Of a stretch of 64,000 nt of DNA, positions 23,730-35,112 are shown one piece after another. Position 1 is the first letter of the stretch. Every line of letters starts with the position of its first letter. Made by a program: the position numbers and the translations under genes. The stretch comes from Kwoniella bestiolae CBS 10118. Lineage: Eukaryota > Basidiomycota > Tremellomycetes > Tremellales > Cryptococcaceae. The notes below the pieces were generated by a model that ran no database searches, had not been told where the DNA came from, and saw only the letters and a list, made by a program, of their open reading frames with translations. The stretch is from assembly GCF_000512585.2 (NCBI RefSeq), contig NC_089241.1, positions 5,040,001-5,104,000 on the forward strand, written 5' to 3'.

Positions 23730-24825
23730 ATGCCTCCCCTAGGTACAGGAAAGAACGGTCATCGTGAGCAGAAATTGGTAGTGGTCGGAGGAGGAGGTGA
23801 GTTATATGTGGCTTGTGCTGAGAACCAACTCTATACCCCTCCCTGACTCACATGCCTGACTGGGCGACAAAGCTGACATCAGACCATGAATGTCCTCATA
23901 GGCGTCGGCAAATCCGCACTAACCATCCGATTCGTGACTTCCCAATTCTACGACCAAGGGTACAACCCGACCGTTGAAGATTCGTATAAGCGGCAGTTCG
24001 TAGTGGATGATGAGGCTGTGACGTTGGAGATACTAGATACGGCTGGACAGGGTGAGTCTTGTTCAGTTTTATAATCACTAAATTTAGCTGTTCATCTACT
24101 ACTCGAGGAGATGTCACACCGACTACTGACGCTGACCTGATTTTCCATGATCATGGGTGATAGAGGAGTTCGCAGCAATGGCAGACCAATGGTACACCTT
24201 CGGAGCAGGGTTCCTCCTCGTATATTCAATAACGGATCGACCAACCTTCGAGTCCCTGCCGAATTTCCACAGGGAGATAATGAGAGTGAAAGATAAAGAT
24301 TATGTACCGTGCGTGGTGGTGTCTAACAAGGTGGGTACAATACACGCCGTCATACTCATCTCGTTGCATCGAATGTACCCCGTCCCTGTGCGTGGGCTTC
24401 TGTACTGATCTAAGATTCGATACGCAGTGCGACCTCTCGAGACTTCGCGCAGTAGGTCAGCTAGAAGGTCGGGAGATGGCCAGATCCCTCTCTGCACCAT
24501 TTATAGAATGCTCAGCGGCGGACGGCGTCAACGTAGAAGTGGCGTTTAGGGAGTTGGTAAAGCTAGTGAGGAAGGATCAACGGGTGGGTAAGATTCCCAT
24601 CGTCAAACACAAAGCTCGCTTCAAAATATCATTATCATCCTTCCGCCAAATAGGTAGGAAAAGGGCTATACTGATACATGTCGTTCTATCCCACAGCGAG
24701 AGATGCTCATGAATCAATCCCTGGGGATAATACCGCCCCCCAATGATGCGCCGACAAACTCCCACGAGAAACGTCGGAGGAGGGAGGACGAGCAGGATTC
24801 AGGAGGATGTTGCGTCTTGATGTGA
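23730..24825 (+). CDS. Ras-family small GTPase (divergent Ras, Ras2-like)
   Basis: Five exons (23730-23796, 23902-24051, 24164-24330, 24428-24583, 24697-24825) join exactly in frame to 222 residues. G1 is GGGGVGKSAL, re-formed across intron 1. Switch I is YDQGYNPTVEDSYKRQ, with PTVEDSY close to the Ras effector loop. G3 is DTAGQEEF (Gln at the position equivalent to 61), re-formed across intron 2. G4 is NKCDL, re-formed across intron 3, and G5 is ECSAADG. The C-terminus has a polybasic run (EKRRRRE) and ends CCVLM, a CAAX farnesylation box with an extra upstream Cys, so membrane anchoring is expected. Switch II and what follows (AAMADQWYTFGAG) are unlike canonical Ras1 (typically YMRTGEG), which points to a second, diverged fungal Ras. 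It acts as a GTP-dependent signalling switch at membranes. Confidence 0.93.
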
Positions 24826-25320
24826 TTATTTTGCTCTCTTGGTTAGCTGTTCTGGTATCGAGATCTGTTATTCTCTGTCCACGATTATCTTCCTTCTTCA
24901 CTTCACTTTCATCTTTTGGGGTACTATCTTTTACCAGTTGATTTGTTGGGTATCTTGTTTATGGATCGAATGTTTATTGTCATTATTCTAGTTACGAGTA
25001 GAATTCAAAAAGGTAAAAACCAATGTATTACGTTTGAACGACAGTCAAGCCCAGAACGATGAAAACGAAAAATATGAAAACACGCCTTGTTCCATCGTAT
25101 CGGCCATGCATCAATGTAAGTATGAGTCGACTGTCGTTGGTGAATATGAGAACCCAAAAATATCATCACCATCATCGTCAATATCGAGACCCAAAACTAT
25201 CATCATCATCATCATCACCATCGTCATCACCATCGTCATCACCATCGTCATCACCATCGTCATCACCATCGTCATCACCATCGTCAATCTACAACTCGAG
25301 CATACCTCCAGTCAAAGATA
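24826..25320. other. Convergent intergenic region
   Basis: Between the 3' ends of the Ras (+) and Zn2Cys6 regulator (-) genes. It holds CAT-type simple repeats, including the 12-bp array at 25213-25284. No gene was seen; the ORFs across the array are products of the repeat. Confidence 0.6.
25213..25284. repeat. 12-bp tandem repeat (CATCACCATCGT) x6
   Basis: Six uninterrupted copies of CATCACCATCGT, preceded by a run of CAT triplets from about 25200. The unit keeps a reading frame open, giving spurious His/Ser/Ile ORFs. It lies just past the stop of the regulator gene. Confidence 0.9.
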
Positions 25321-28300
25321 TCACATCCCAACAACGATCCTTTCCCACCCTCCTACCCACTCCGGCTCCCTCAACAGAACTTCCAAATTGATCCCACCCT
25401 TTCTCAATTCATCCAACCAAACCATAATATTATTGACCAACTCCTGTTGACGAGAAGAGGAAGTCGATTTCTGAGGTGACATCGAGGCTGAGATTGAGTG
25501 TTTATCGTTCGACTTGGGTGAGATAGAGGTAGATGCAAGTGGTGGAACAGATCGTTCTCTGCCCGAGCCTGAAGGGGATTGATGGTGCGTATGAGGATGT
25601 GAGAGTGGGATGGTAGTTTTCAGAGGTGATATCTCGCCGTCATTTGATATCGCTTGGGAAGGTATCCTAGACAAGTAACCAAAACATCATATCAGCCTTG
25701 ACACCTCGCAGAAAACCTCTGTTCGTCGACGGAGATTACGGGTTGCTTCACCGCGAAGATGTACTCACACTTTCACCGGCATATCCACCTTACTCATCAA
25801 CTCCCTCAATACAGCTACAGCCTTCCTAGCGTACGTCAAACCCTCCCCCGGAATTACATTATCCAGCAACTCGTTCGCCTCTGCCAATCCAGATCTCATA
25901 GTCATCCATTCGTTCGAATTCGTATAACTCCCTTTCCCCTCCGCGTGAGTGTTGAGCAATTTCTCAACGTACATTATCAAAGCTAGCGTCGCTGCATTCT
26001 CAAATACGATCATGGGGTTGAAAAGCCTGAATGTAATTTTGGGATCCAGCATCTTTGATGATCTCTGTACTCTGAGACTTGATAGACATACTTGAGCGAT
26101 CACTTGTCGTATTCCGCTTGGTGTCGACGGGATCAGGTACGTTAAGAGGTGGGTACGGTGAACCCCTATTCGATATGATAAGAGGGTCGCATGGAGTCGT
26201 ATACGATGAGCAGCGAGATACGGGTGGGTAGAGTCAAAGCGAGTTTCAGTAAGTGGGAATAATCTGAAATAGGGAGGTAAGGCCTCTTGGAAGGCGTCTA
26301 GAGAAGCGTCAAAACGTAAGACCAGATCATGAGGCGTGTTGGCTGCTGATATCGTAGCGAAGGAATCTAATATCGGGGTTATTCGTCGAGCGAGATGAGT
26401 ATGGATGAACAATGCGGTACATGCTGTGGGAGCTAATTCGGTAGCGTGGGCTGGAAGTTCGCGGATATCTGGTCGGAGTTTGTATAAGTCCGTTTCGGCC
26501 ATTGGAGAGGGGAGGTGTATACCTTGATGAGCATCCATAATGGTATAAGGGAAGGAGGTTTCGCTGGTGCAGCGATTACCACCTGTCAGCTTTGAGTCCA
26601 ACTCTTACCTCAGAATAGTGCACTTGAACTTACAACGAATGATGACGATCAGCCACATATAAAGACCACATCACTCTCCTCCTCAACTCCCTTTCACCCT
26701 GTGTCAATCCTTCCCACTCCTTGCCCATACCCAGCGCTTGGGCAACTTTAACAGCTTGAGCCAACCACATTCCAGCTAACACGATCTTATCCCTCCTATG
26801 CCCCAGCATGCAGAATCGATATAACACCAATTTGAGCATGACCAGCATGACGCTGGGCGGATCAGTCTGTTCAGCAATTTGAGCTGACACAAGTGCCAGG
26901 TCTAGATATCGCTGATCCAACGGTGTGACGTCGTTCATTGATGCAGGTTGACAGGCTATCAATTTCGACAATGACCTGGGGAATGGGGAGGTTGCATTCG
27001 TATTTCCACTGGTGTATACTTGACTTGCCAAAAGTAATTTACTAGTCTCATCCGGCAATATCCTCAGGGCGGTAGCGAGAAATGCAAAAGCATTGGCCAA
27101 GGTTGTAGCATCCCCAGCTTGGAATCGAGTGTTCTTCCTTTCTAAAAGACCTTTGAAATCATCTAGGTATTGTGGCTGTAGTAGCGATATTCCCTCGTTG
27201 AGGAATGGATCGTTGAAGAATGTGTTAAATAGGATCTGTTGCATCTCCTGTGATGGAAGGGAGGTTGCCAGGTTCTGTAATGGGGTGGAATAAGGGTCAT
27301 ATCGAGCGTTTTCTGCGCGGTTGGTGAATGACAAAGCGGCAGTGCTGGTAGCAGGTGTAGGAGGGAGAACACCAGCGGGAAGAGATGATCTGCCGTATGA
27401 AGATCTGTTGGCAATGGGTTTAGGGGCTGGTCGAGAGAAACCTTGTTGAGCGGTGATAGTGAGAGCTGACGCTGAGGGTGTGGGCTTCTTCTTCTTCTTT
27501 GGCGGAGCAGATGCGAGTTCTAGGAGCTAAACAAGATATCCTGAGCTCTCGAATCACAACTGACTCAAGGTGCGAGAGAACTCACCTCTCCCGACAGATC
27601 ATCATCAACGACCATACCCCTCTTATTGTCCTCACTCTCCACACTGCTTTCCTTCGTATCATCCTCCAATTCATCGATCTCCTCCTGTTTATTCGGCATC
27701 TCACCTTCTACCAACGCTGCCAGCTCCCCATCCAAATCTTTATCTCCCTTCCCTCTCCCCTTGACACTGCCCTCCCTCTCCTTCTTATCCTCATCCTCCG
27801 AATCACTATCAAAGCCAGAGACGATTCTTTCCCTCCTCTCCGCAGATTTCTTCTTCTCCCCACTCCCGCTTTCCGCGACTTTCCATTCGGGATGACCATT
27901 GCTTTGTCCATAGCCCACTTTCAGGGACGGCGTATGTGGGTTCGCAGCCGGTACAGGCATGGTATATTTGATTGAGGGGTCCGAGGCGTTCACGATGGTC
28001 ACGCTCATGGCTCGTTGATTTAGGGATGGTCGAGGGGCTGAGGTGGTCGATGAAGATGAGGCGTGGGTTTGTTCGGCCTCTTCTGCATATTTGCAGAAAT
28101 GACCTTTACGGATACAGGATGAGCATGAGGGTCGTTGTTGGTCGCACTGAGGTGGCGATGGGATGTCTGTGTCAGCTGAGCTCAGATGAAACTGTCGAGC
28201 AAGATGGCGATATGCTCTTGATGTCAAAAGGAAATGTACAACTCACCTTGATCTTCCTATGATGACAAAGCTCACAACTACTCTTCCTACTCTTCCCACC

Positions 28301-28684
28301 GCCAGTACTATACCCACCCGCTCTAGGACTTGGCGAGTGCGTCGACCCAGAGGCTATGGCAGCGGGTGCAGGGGGAAGAGGAGCCTTCATTGCTGTAGTG
28401 GTCAACAACGGAGTCTGATTCTGAGTCTGAGCTTGTTGGGCTGTGGTCGGTAAAGGTGAAGGAGCAGGAGTTTCTTTGGGTAATTCATCATCGCGAAGTT
28501 CATCTTCCTCTGAATCCTGCCTTGATGCAGAGGGCGTAGGCGTGGGGGTCGGTGAGATACGTGCGGATGCGGATGCAGATCCGGTGGATGACGATGGACG
28601 TAAGGTGATTCGGGGTTGGGGCTGATGGCCCAAGACGGAGGAGGTCGAAGGGATTGGCGAGGCGGTCATTGATGCCATAGCCAT
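25321..28684 (-). CDS. Zn2Cys6 fungal transcription factor
   Basis: Starts at 28684 (the second Met, two codons later, is also possible) and ends at 25321, with at least five introns. The N-terminal 140 residues are Ser/Pro/Thr-rich. The binuclear zinc cluster is split by an intron: SCELCHHRKIK then CDQQRPSCSSCIRKGHFC, giving C-x2-C-x6-C-x6-C-x2-C-x6-C. An acidic linker with Ser/Glu/Asp repeats follows (GFDSDSEDEDKKERE, EEIDELEDDTKE), then a Lys-rich patch (PPKKKKKP) that could serve as a nuclear signal. The middle-homology (Fungal_trans) region includes QILFNTFFNDPFLNEG, AGMWLAQAVKVAQALG and RRRVMWSLYVADRHHS. The C-terminal exons continue the helical domain and end in a Ser-rich segment. It should bind CGG-type DNA half-sites in the nucleus; targets are unknown. 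Confidence 0.93.
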
Positions 28685-30488
28685 GGTTCAAGTGTTGGTC
28701 GTTTCCTTCCGAACAAACAAGAAAAGCAAGGAAACAAGATCTAGAAATGATGGGTTATATCGGGTTTCTCGGTGGCGTGTGAGTTGATGAGGTTGATAAC
28801 GTAGCACCGAGTGAGTGAAAGAGAGTAGTGCGACTACCGTGTGTTGATACGAATGAGATGATGTGCTATGTATGTACTACCTCCGATGATGGGTCTCGGT
28901 CTCAGCTGATTACAAGCCTTCCCTTGCTACCACCACTAACGGGTGTTGATGATCAAATCGAATGGGCGATGCGATGATTTGGATCTGAAAGGAATGATAC
29001 TGATTATGCTTTTGATCTGATCGTGTAGTGTAGGGTGATATCCAAGACCAGTTGAAACGTATGGATGATGACTCCTTCCGAGGGGCTGGTCCAGCTGGTG
29101 ATGGTATGTATATATATATGTATGTATCAAGAGAAGGCGGCGTTGGCTTGGTCGTTTCTAATTTTTCATTCAAAAGCAGAAGCCATGGATTCAATGGATC
29201 CTAAGGAAAAGAAATTCGTGGACGTGGACGACCTCCACTTTGCTTCTTTTCTCTCTACTAGCAGTAGTTGTTCGAGAATAGTTTCTAATCGATCCAAATG
29301 AGACAGAGCCAGAGAGCAAAGGACAAGACGATGATGGTGATGATAACAATAACGCTGCTGATGGTGAGATCAGAATCAAAAGTACAAGCTGATCAGATCT
29401 TCCCATGGTTTGAACTGATTTTATTTGATCCTGCCTTGTTCGGTTGCTCGGTTCCCTCTTTATCCCCCTCCGTCACCTCAAGCTTGTGTTTCCCGTCATT
29501 CGTCACCGGTCAGAGGTCTGGTATTGCGCAGTCTGGTCTCGCAACCTGATTCGATTCGATTTGATCCCTTCTGACTAACTCAGAACAGATCTGATCAGCA
29601 CCGAAGCGAAGCGAAGTACGAGTAATCATGCGCATGCATACGAATACGCATAATCATATCCGATGAAGTGATTGGATTGCGTTAACAATAAGTTTCCGAT
29701 CGGAGGCGGATGAGTACGAGTGCATCTTGGCTTACGAATCTGCACAACGCCGAGAAACGAAAAACTGCACTGCATTGACCGGAAGAAGATGCTCGATGTT
29801 TGGTAGGATACATGGTATACTTCAATATGCATAGACATCGTATTGAACTCCCATGCATCCGTGATGTCTCACATGCTTCTCCCTCCTACTCCCGCCGTTT
29901 AGCACCAGTGCCGAAGCGTAGTCCGTACGTAGTCCGTTTTAAACGGGACTGAACTGAATTAAACATGCAGGTGAAACGAACCGCACCCTGTCTTTTTAGC
30001 TCTTAGCTTAACCGGACACATACAGAACAGTGACGATGCACTGCGCCGCATCACCGAGTCAACCAAATATGATTGGATAGCTTCCATCGTGTGAACTTGA
30101 GCCACTCGCCGAGATTGAAGTAAAAGAAATGCGCACAAAGCCTCCGTCATCGCGGTCGTCGTCAGGGTCAGCTCATTGCGGCCGATAGGATAGGATCGAC
30201 CGTCACAACCCTACCCCACAAATTCAAGTTCTAGGTGGTAAGCTGCTTCATGGATGCAAAATTGCACGAATAATCCAATCTCGAATCAAATCATACATGC
30301 AGTCAAATCAACTTCAAACAGATACGTTGAACACTTCTAGAAACGAAACGATGCTGATATAATGGGTATTTTGGTGTGTAGACTAAGACTACATTACACT
30401 ATCCCTATCCTGACTCCGTTTATGTGTCTTCCTTCTTCTTACTTCTTACTTCTCTATCTTTCTTTACGCTTGCGTAATGCAATACCGC
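28685..30488. other. Long intergenic region (1.8 kb)
   Basis: Upstream of the Zn2Cys6 regulator and downstream of the aspartyl protease. I looked for exons, tRNA boxes and 5S-like sequence and saw none. There is a short TA/TG microsatellite near 29105-29128. The ORFs are short and without codon structure. Confidence 0.5.
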
Positions 30489-32181
30489 TTACTTGGCAGA
30501 AGCGAAACCTACGGCATTTCTACCGAGATCGTACACGGTGTAGTACTTTCTGAGGAAGACCTATTTGCGTGGAATTAGCATCGAGACATATAAGGGTAAT
30601 CGTAAGAATAGTAACACTCACATCACCGACGATCCAGAGAGGACCCATAGGAGCAGGGATGTCCATACCGGTGAAAGAGGAGATACAAGTACCTCCGGCG
30701 TTGAGGACGTAATCTGAGCCATCGAGGGTATAAGATTTACCAGCAAAGACGAAAGACAGTTGAGGGAGCTTGTCGATGGTGTTACAGTCGACAGTGTATT
30801 GACCGTTCCATGATTTTTGAGCGCCAATTCTACAGAATCGCACAATCATACAATGTCAGCTGATAAGAATCACATCACTCATTCAAGTGTAAAGAGGGGT
30901 GGATTTGACTTACTCTTTGTTGAGCAACTCGGCAACATCAGAAGGCATGACAATCAACGAAGTACCAGTATCAATAGCAGCTCCGGTGTTCTCCAAATCA
31001 AGCTGTTCTTTACCAAACTTGATAGCTTCCAGCTCCGTCTCCCAATAACCCTTTCGTCTAACAGGGACGTACTGGAGTTTACCGCTGTAGGCAGACTCGT
31101 CAACCCCACCAAAGATGGCTTCACCTCCATCTTCGTCTGATGAGCCCAACCTGAATGAGAAGACGGGTTCGTCGAGCAGACCCTGGTTGAGCATGTTGTA
31201 GAATGGAGGGACAATGTGGTTGACTGAGATGGTATCGTATCCTAAACCAAGAATACCATCGAATTTACCGAAAGCAAAGGCGAGTCCAGGTTCTTTGGTG
31301 GCTTCAGCGAAATCTTGGTGTTTGATCACGAGATCACCGATCGAGACTGTATCTTGTGATACGAAACCTTCCAATGACCCGGATCCGTATCGGATGGCGA
31401 AGTCGGTACCGTTCTTCTTGTAGGTGGATGAAGCGGAACTGTCATATTTGGCGTGGAGCTGTGTAGCATTGCATAATCAGTATGTTTTGACTGACTTGAC
31501 TCAGGTTGAGACAAAGGGGAGGGGAAGTGAGACTTACGAAACAGGCGATGGATGAACAGCTGACTCCGGGAACCCAAAGGTTGGAAGAACCGGTATCGAG
31601 GACCACCTTGAAGCTTTGGGGAGGGGTACCGATAGTGATAGGAGCGAAGTATTGAGCGTTCATGTAGTCTATGCAACTCATGTGTCAGGTTGAACGAAGT
31701 ACAATGTGGATGGTTGAATGAAACTTACCGGACAAAGGAACTCCGTGACCACCCTTCAAAGTTCTCTTCTCATTACCCTCATGTTGGATCATCTGAGCCC
31801 AGAATCTCTCCCTGTCCTCATCGCTCATCTCGTGGTGTCCGTGGTGATGATGTTCACCCTTGACCTTCCTTCCCGATCCGCCCAAACCCATCAAGGGCTT
31901 TTGACCGTTGAAGAATTCCTCATGGGATAGACCGAGGTGCTTGTGCTTGAGCCATTCGGCCTCTTGCTCGGGTGATGGTCTGACATGCGATGCATCGGGG
32001 TGTAGAGAGGCTGAGGTGAGAGGGACCTTCTCAAGCTTCATTCTGCAGACGGGACAACGGAGGATTAGTGTCAGTGCGGGGTGGCAACGATGACGCGGCG
32101 CCAATGGACTTACCGGTGAACACCCGCTTCGACTGATGCGGCAGCTGCGAGGGCTGCACAGAGGATAGCTGCTGATTTCAT
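30489..32181 (-). CDS. PEP4: Vacuolar aspartyl protease (proteinase A / pepsin family A1)
   Basis: Starts at 32181 with a secretory signal peptide (MKSAAILCAALAAAASVEAG) and stops at 30489. A propeptide of about 110 residues follows, with a His-rich segment (GEHHHHGHHEMSDEDRE). The mature enzyme begins near GHGVPLSDYMNAQYFAPITI. First catalytic motif: VVLDTGSSNLWVP. Flap region: IRYGSGSLEGFVSQD. Next come KFDGILGLGYDTISVN and SFRLGSSDEDGGEAIFGG. Second catalytic motif: AAIDTGTSLIVMPSD. The C-terminus is GPLWIVGDVFLRKYYTVYD, ending GRNAVGFASAK. The order, the NHIVPPFYNM block and the lack of a GPI signal match fungal proteinase A (Pep4/saccharopepsin), which matures other vacuolar hydrolases. 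The gene symbol is by homology of layout; a secreted paralogue remains possible. Confidence 0.93.
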
Positions 32182-33104
32182 GATGGGCAGCGATGTATGT
32201 TAGGTGTAAGAGGTAACAGATAGATGAAGCGAAGGAAATAGATGAGTTGTAAGAAAGGGATAGTAAATGAGATGGGATGGATGATGAATATAAAGGCTTG
32301 ATATGTTGCAGAGTGAGAGCATGCTATCATCCGATACTGCATGATAGCTACAACCGGTAATACTACAGTAACAACCCCGCATGGGGGAATACTCCCTGAA
32401 ATCACCCAAATCATCCAACTCAGCCGGATACGGTTTGTGGCATTTTACAAACTAGCATGACGTCAACGTGGCACAGACTACCATTCAAACCTCGGGCGGG
32501 GAAGAGCGCTTCTGTGACTGTTCAAGCACAAACACTCCCCAAACCCGACTCCCAGTGATAGTATCCCAAACAGAACTATACTCATACTAGGCAGCAAGTT
32601 ACTGCAGAATTGAGCTCACCTCCCAATAACATGCGATATGATTCACGGGAAATAAGCAAGCAGCTTGGCTCATCTCACTTCCACGTGAAGGGAACATGGC
32701 CCCAATGCGACTCATCGAGCTCGGCAGCTGTATTACAGTATACTCTGCTTGACTCCGGAAAACTGCGTCCCGAAGGGTCCATGTTCACCTGAGTGCTCTC
32801 GCCGTCAAACGAGCTTGGTGCGATATCATTTCTTCAACAGCAATGGTCATCAAACGCTCAGACAAAATGTATGGTAAGTCAGAAGCGTAACCGAGTATAC
32901 TAACTCACCCGCCTCAATCTGGAGATATTCAAAAAAATTCATCCATCTCATTCCACACCGCACTTCCAGAGTGTCCATCACACATGTCAAAGGGTATAAC
33001 TATCGAAGCAAACAGGGATATAACGACTAATCATCACGAGTTCGAAAGACAAGAGGCAAAAGTAAACATTCGAAGAAGGGTATATATGTTTATGTCCCAG
33101 ATAC
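32182..33104. other. Intergenic region (protease promoter, LysM gene 3' end)
   Basis: Contains the promoter of the aspartyl protease and the 3' flank of the LysM gene. No gene or RNA was seen. The short ORFs at 32610-33331 overlap the LysM 3' end or lack any protein features. Confidence 0.5.
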
Positions 33105-34102
33105 TTATTCATCACAGAAAGGGAGGTAGGTGTAAGCGAGGGCCTAATCACGTTTCGGTCAGCTCAATCCATCCCATCCCATCCAGTCCAAGTCGGATTG
33201 ATGAACTGAACTTGTACTTACGTTGTACAAGGTCTCATTGTAAGTTGGGTAAGTGTACGAATCAGTATCCACACAGAGGACCTCGCCGACGTAGATGTTA
33301 CCGCATTCAGAGTCGATTTGAGGGTTGTTAGCCCAGAGAGTCTCGTTGGAGATTCCGTAGGCTTGCTGGATGTGATCGCAGGTGCTAGATAAAAATCAAA
33401 ACGAGTCAGCTCGGGTCCTTCGTCATATAGATGATACTGTCCATGATGGCAGATACGCACTCGTCAGCAACAACAGTGTATACTTTGGTACAGTCGTGTT
33501 CCTCGATACCGAGGCAGACTACCTGTCCAGGCTCGAGGTTATCGCAGTTCTCGTCGATGGTGGCGTCGTTGACGAGGGCGAGCTGATAGGTTGATACACC
33601 GTATTTTCGGGCTGCGGGTGGGTGGGTGGGTGGGTGGGTAAAATAGTGAAGGTGTAATGACATTATGGAAGATACGTGGTATGGCGGGATGATCATGATG
33701 ATTTGAGACGTAAGAAGGGGCAGAAGACGAGGACAATAGGGTGGTCCCGTCAGCGCACGGTCCACTTCTCCTCTTCGATGCCAAGACAATGTGCATATAC
33801 TTACAGATGGAATCGCAAGTATCCCCATCTACAACGGTAGCATTTCGTGTACAGCCATCAATGGCGAGAACGGCTGTGGGTGGGGTAATGTGTATCAAAC
33901 GAGGTTGACGAGAGAAGGGATGAATGGGATATCGAGAAGTGTTTGTCGAGAAGGGTGAAATAGGTGGCAAAGTGGGGAGGATCACAAGTCAATGCAGAAT
34001 CATCTCGTCAGCCCAATGATCCTTTCATGTACACCATCCAGAGACCATAAATCACTCACAAGAAAGAAGAGGAAGAGCAGCAAGAGCGACAAGAGCGAAC
34101 AT
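33105..34102 (-). CDS. Small secreted protein with two LysM domains
   Basis: Five small exons (34060-34102, 33805-33873, 33461-33611, 33222-33384, 33105-33143) join in frame to 154 residues. The first exon plus a few residues is a signal peptide (MFALVALAALPLLSSVLA). LysM 1 runs from NATVVDGDTCDSI through RKYGVSTYQLALVN to NLEPGQVVCLG. LysM 2 runs from KVYTVVADDTCDHI through QQAYGISNETLWANNPQI to NIYVGEVLCVD. Each has the DTCD.I, hydrophobic helix and LxxGxxLC pattern and paired Cys residues, so disulphides are likely. Apart from the signal and a short tail (LAYTYLPFCDE) there is nothing else, so it is a secreted LysM-only protein that would bind chitin or a related N-acetylglucosamine polymer outside the cell. 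No GPI signal or catalytic domain is visible. The role, in cell-wall binding or host/microbe interaction, is inference. Confidence 0.9.
33612..33640. repeat. GGGT tandem run in a LysM-gene intron
   Basis: About six GGGT units on the plus strand. On the gene's strand this is a CCCA tract that ends at the CAG acceptor of the second intron, standing in for its polypyrimidine tract. The plus strand fits a four-tract G-quadruplex pattern. Confidence 0.8.
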
Positions 34103-35112
34103 TTTATTTACTTTTTCTTCGTTTACGAGGTAATTTGGTTCTAAGATCTGTTTGTTGGGTTGTTTGGTTGTTGAGACGTAGTGAGCGTAAGTTGAATGAA
34201 CGTATCGAGTGAGTCGGGTTGGTGTGTTGGCCTGTTGAGTTGTCGAGGAGGAAGGAAAGGTCAGTCAATATAGGAGCTATAGTATGATCAAGTGAATAAA
34301 GTAAAAAGTAAAAGCGTAAATCAAAGATGAAAGATGATGTTGGTAGACAAGGTATGTAGGATGCAGGAGTGATGTTGTCAGGTCTGAGTATAGTGGGTGC
34401 TCCTATACAACAAAAATGAGCATATCCCATCCCATTCAAACACACGTCCCCCCCTTTGCACTGACCCTTAAAAATAAAAATCAAGCACGGTTCGCTTTTC
34501 GTTTCTACCCAATCGGGTAAAAAACGAGACAGTAAACAACGCGGTGCCTTTTTGTTGTGTTGTTTGGTTGATATTGCTTGTCGGTTGGGTTTCATATGTC
34601 CCATTTTGAAGGGATGTTTATGATGTGGCTTCTTGTTAGTTGTAATGTCCGGAGAGGAGTCATATGCCAAGCAAGTTGCAAAGAGAGAGAGCAGAGGAAC
34701 ACACCGTACACCAACGCACTAAGTCATGACGCACTGCTCCCTTGCGTAAGGAAGCTACCATACCGTACCAAGCTCTCGTGATTTTCTTGGCTACTGTATA
34801 TTGACATACAACCCTTGTTTCATATTTGACTAATTTGATCTTTTGTATCTTGCTCTTTTGTATTGCGATGCAGTGTCTCGGGTGTCCGATCGGTCAGCTG
34901 AGCTTCTACCAGGTGTATGGAGGAATGCTTTCACAAGACTGTAAACACAATCGTACAATCATAATCATATAGGAAAGACCAAGCAATCAAGCACATGTAT
35001 ATATATATATATTCTCACAGCAAGATACGGCTTCTATAGGCATGTGTAGATATAGGAGTGCAAGAATCAAGAGTCAAGGGCCAAGAAAGAAAATGAGATA
35101 CCACAAATACCA
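34103..35112. other. Intergenic region upstream of the LysM gene
   Basis: About 1 kb between the LysM gene and the 3' end of the CCCH gene. A 188-codon ORF at 34104-34670 shows no protein-like composition. A TA dinucleotide run lies near 34998-35012. Nothing else was recognised. Confidence 0.5.

Noticed and set aside
25213..25284. CRISPR-like array
   Set aside because: Direct 12-bp tandem copies with no spacers, in a eukaryotic genome.
25034..25450. 138-codon ORF across the CAT repeats
   Set aside because: The ORF exists because the 12-bp repeat keeps a frame open; the Ile/Val/Thr repeats are an artefact.
33612..33640. Telomere-like repeat
   Set aside because: GGGT units are short, internal to an intron and do not match a fungal telomere array.
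34104..34670. 188-codon minus-strand ORF upstream of the LysM gene
   Set aside because: Lies in the LysM promoter, with composition of AT-rich intergenic sequence and no motif.
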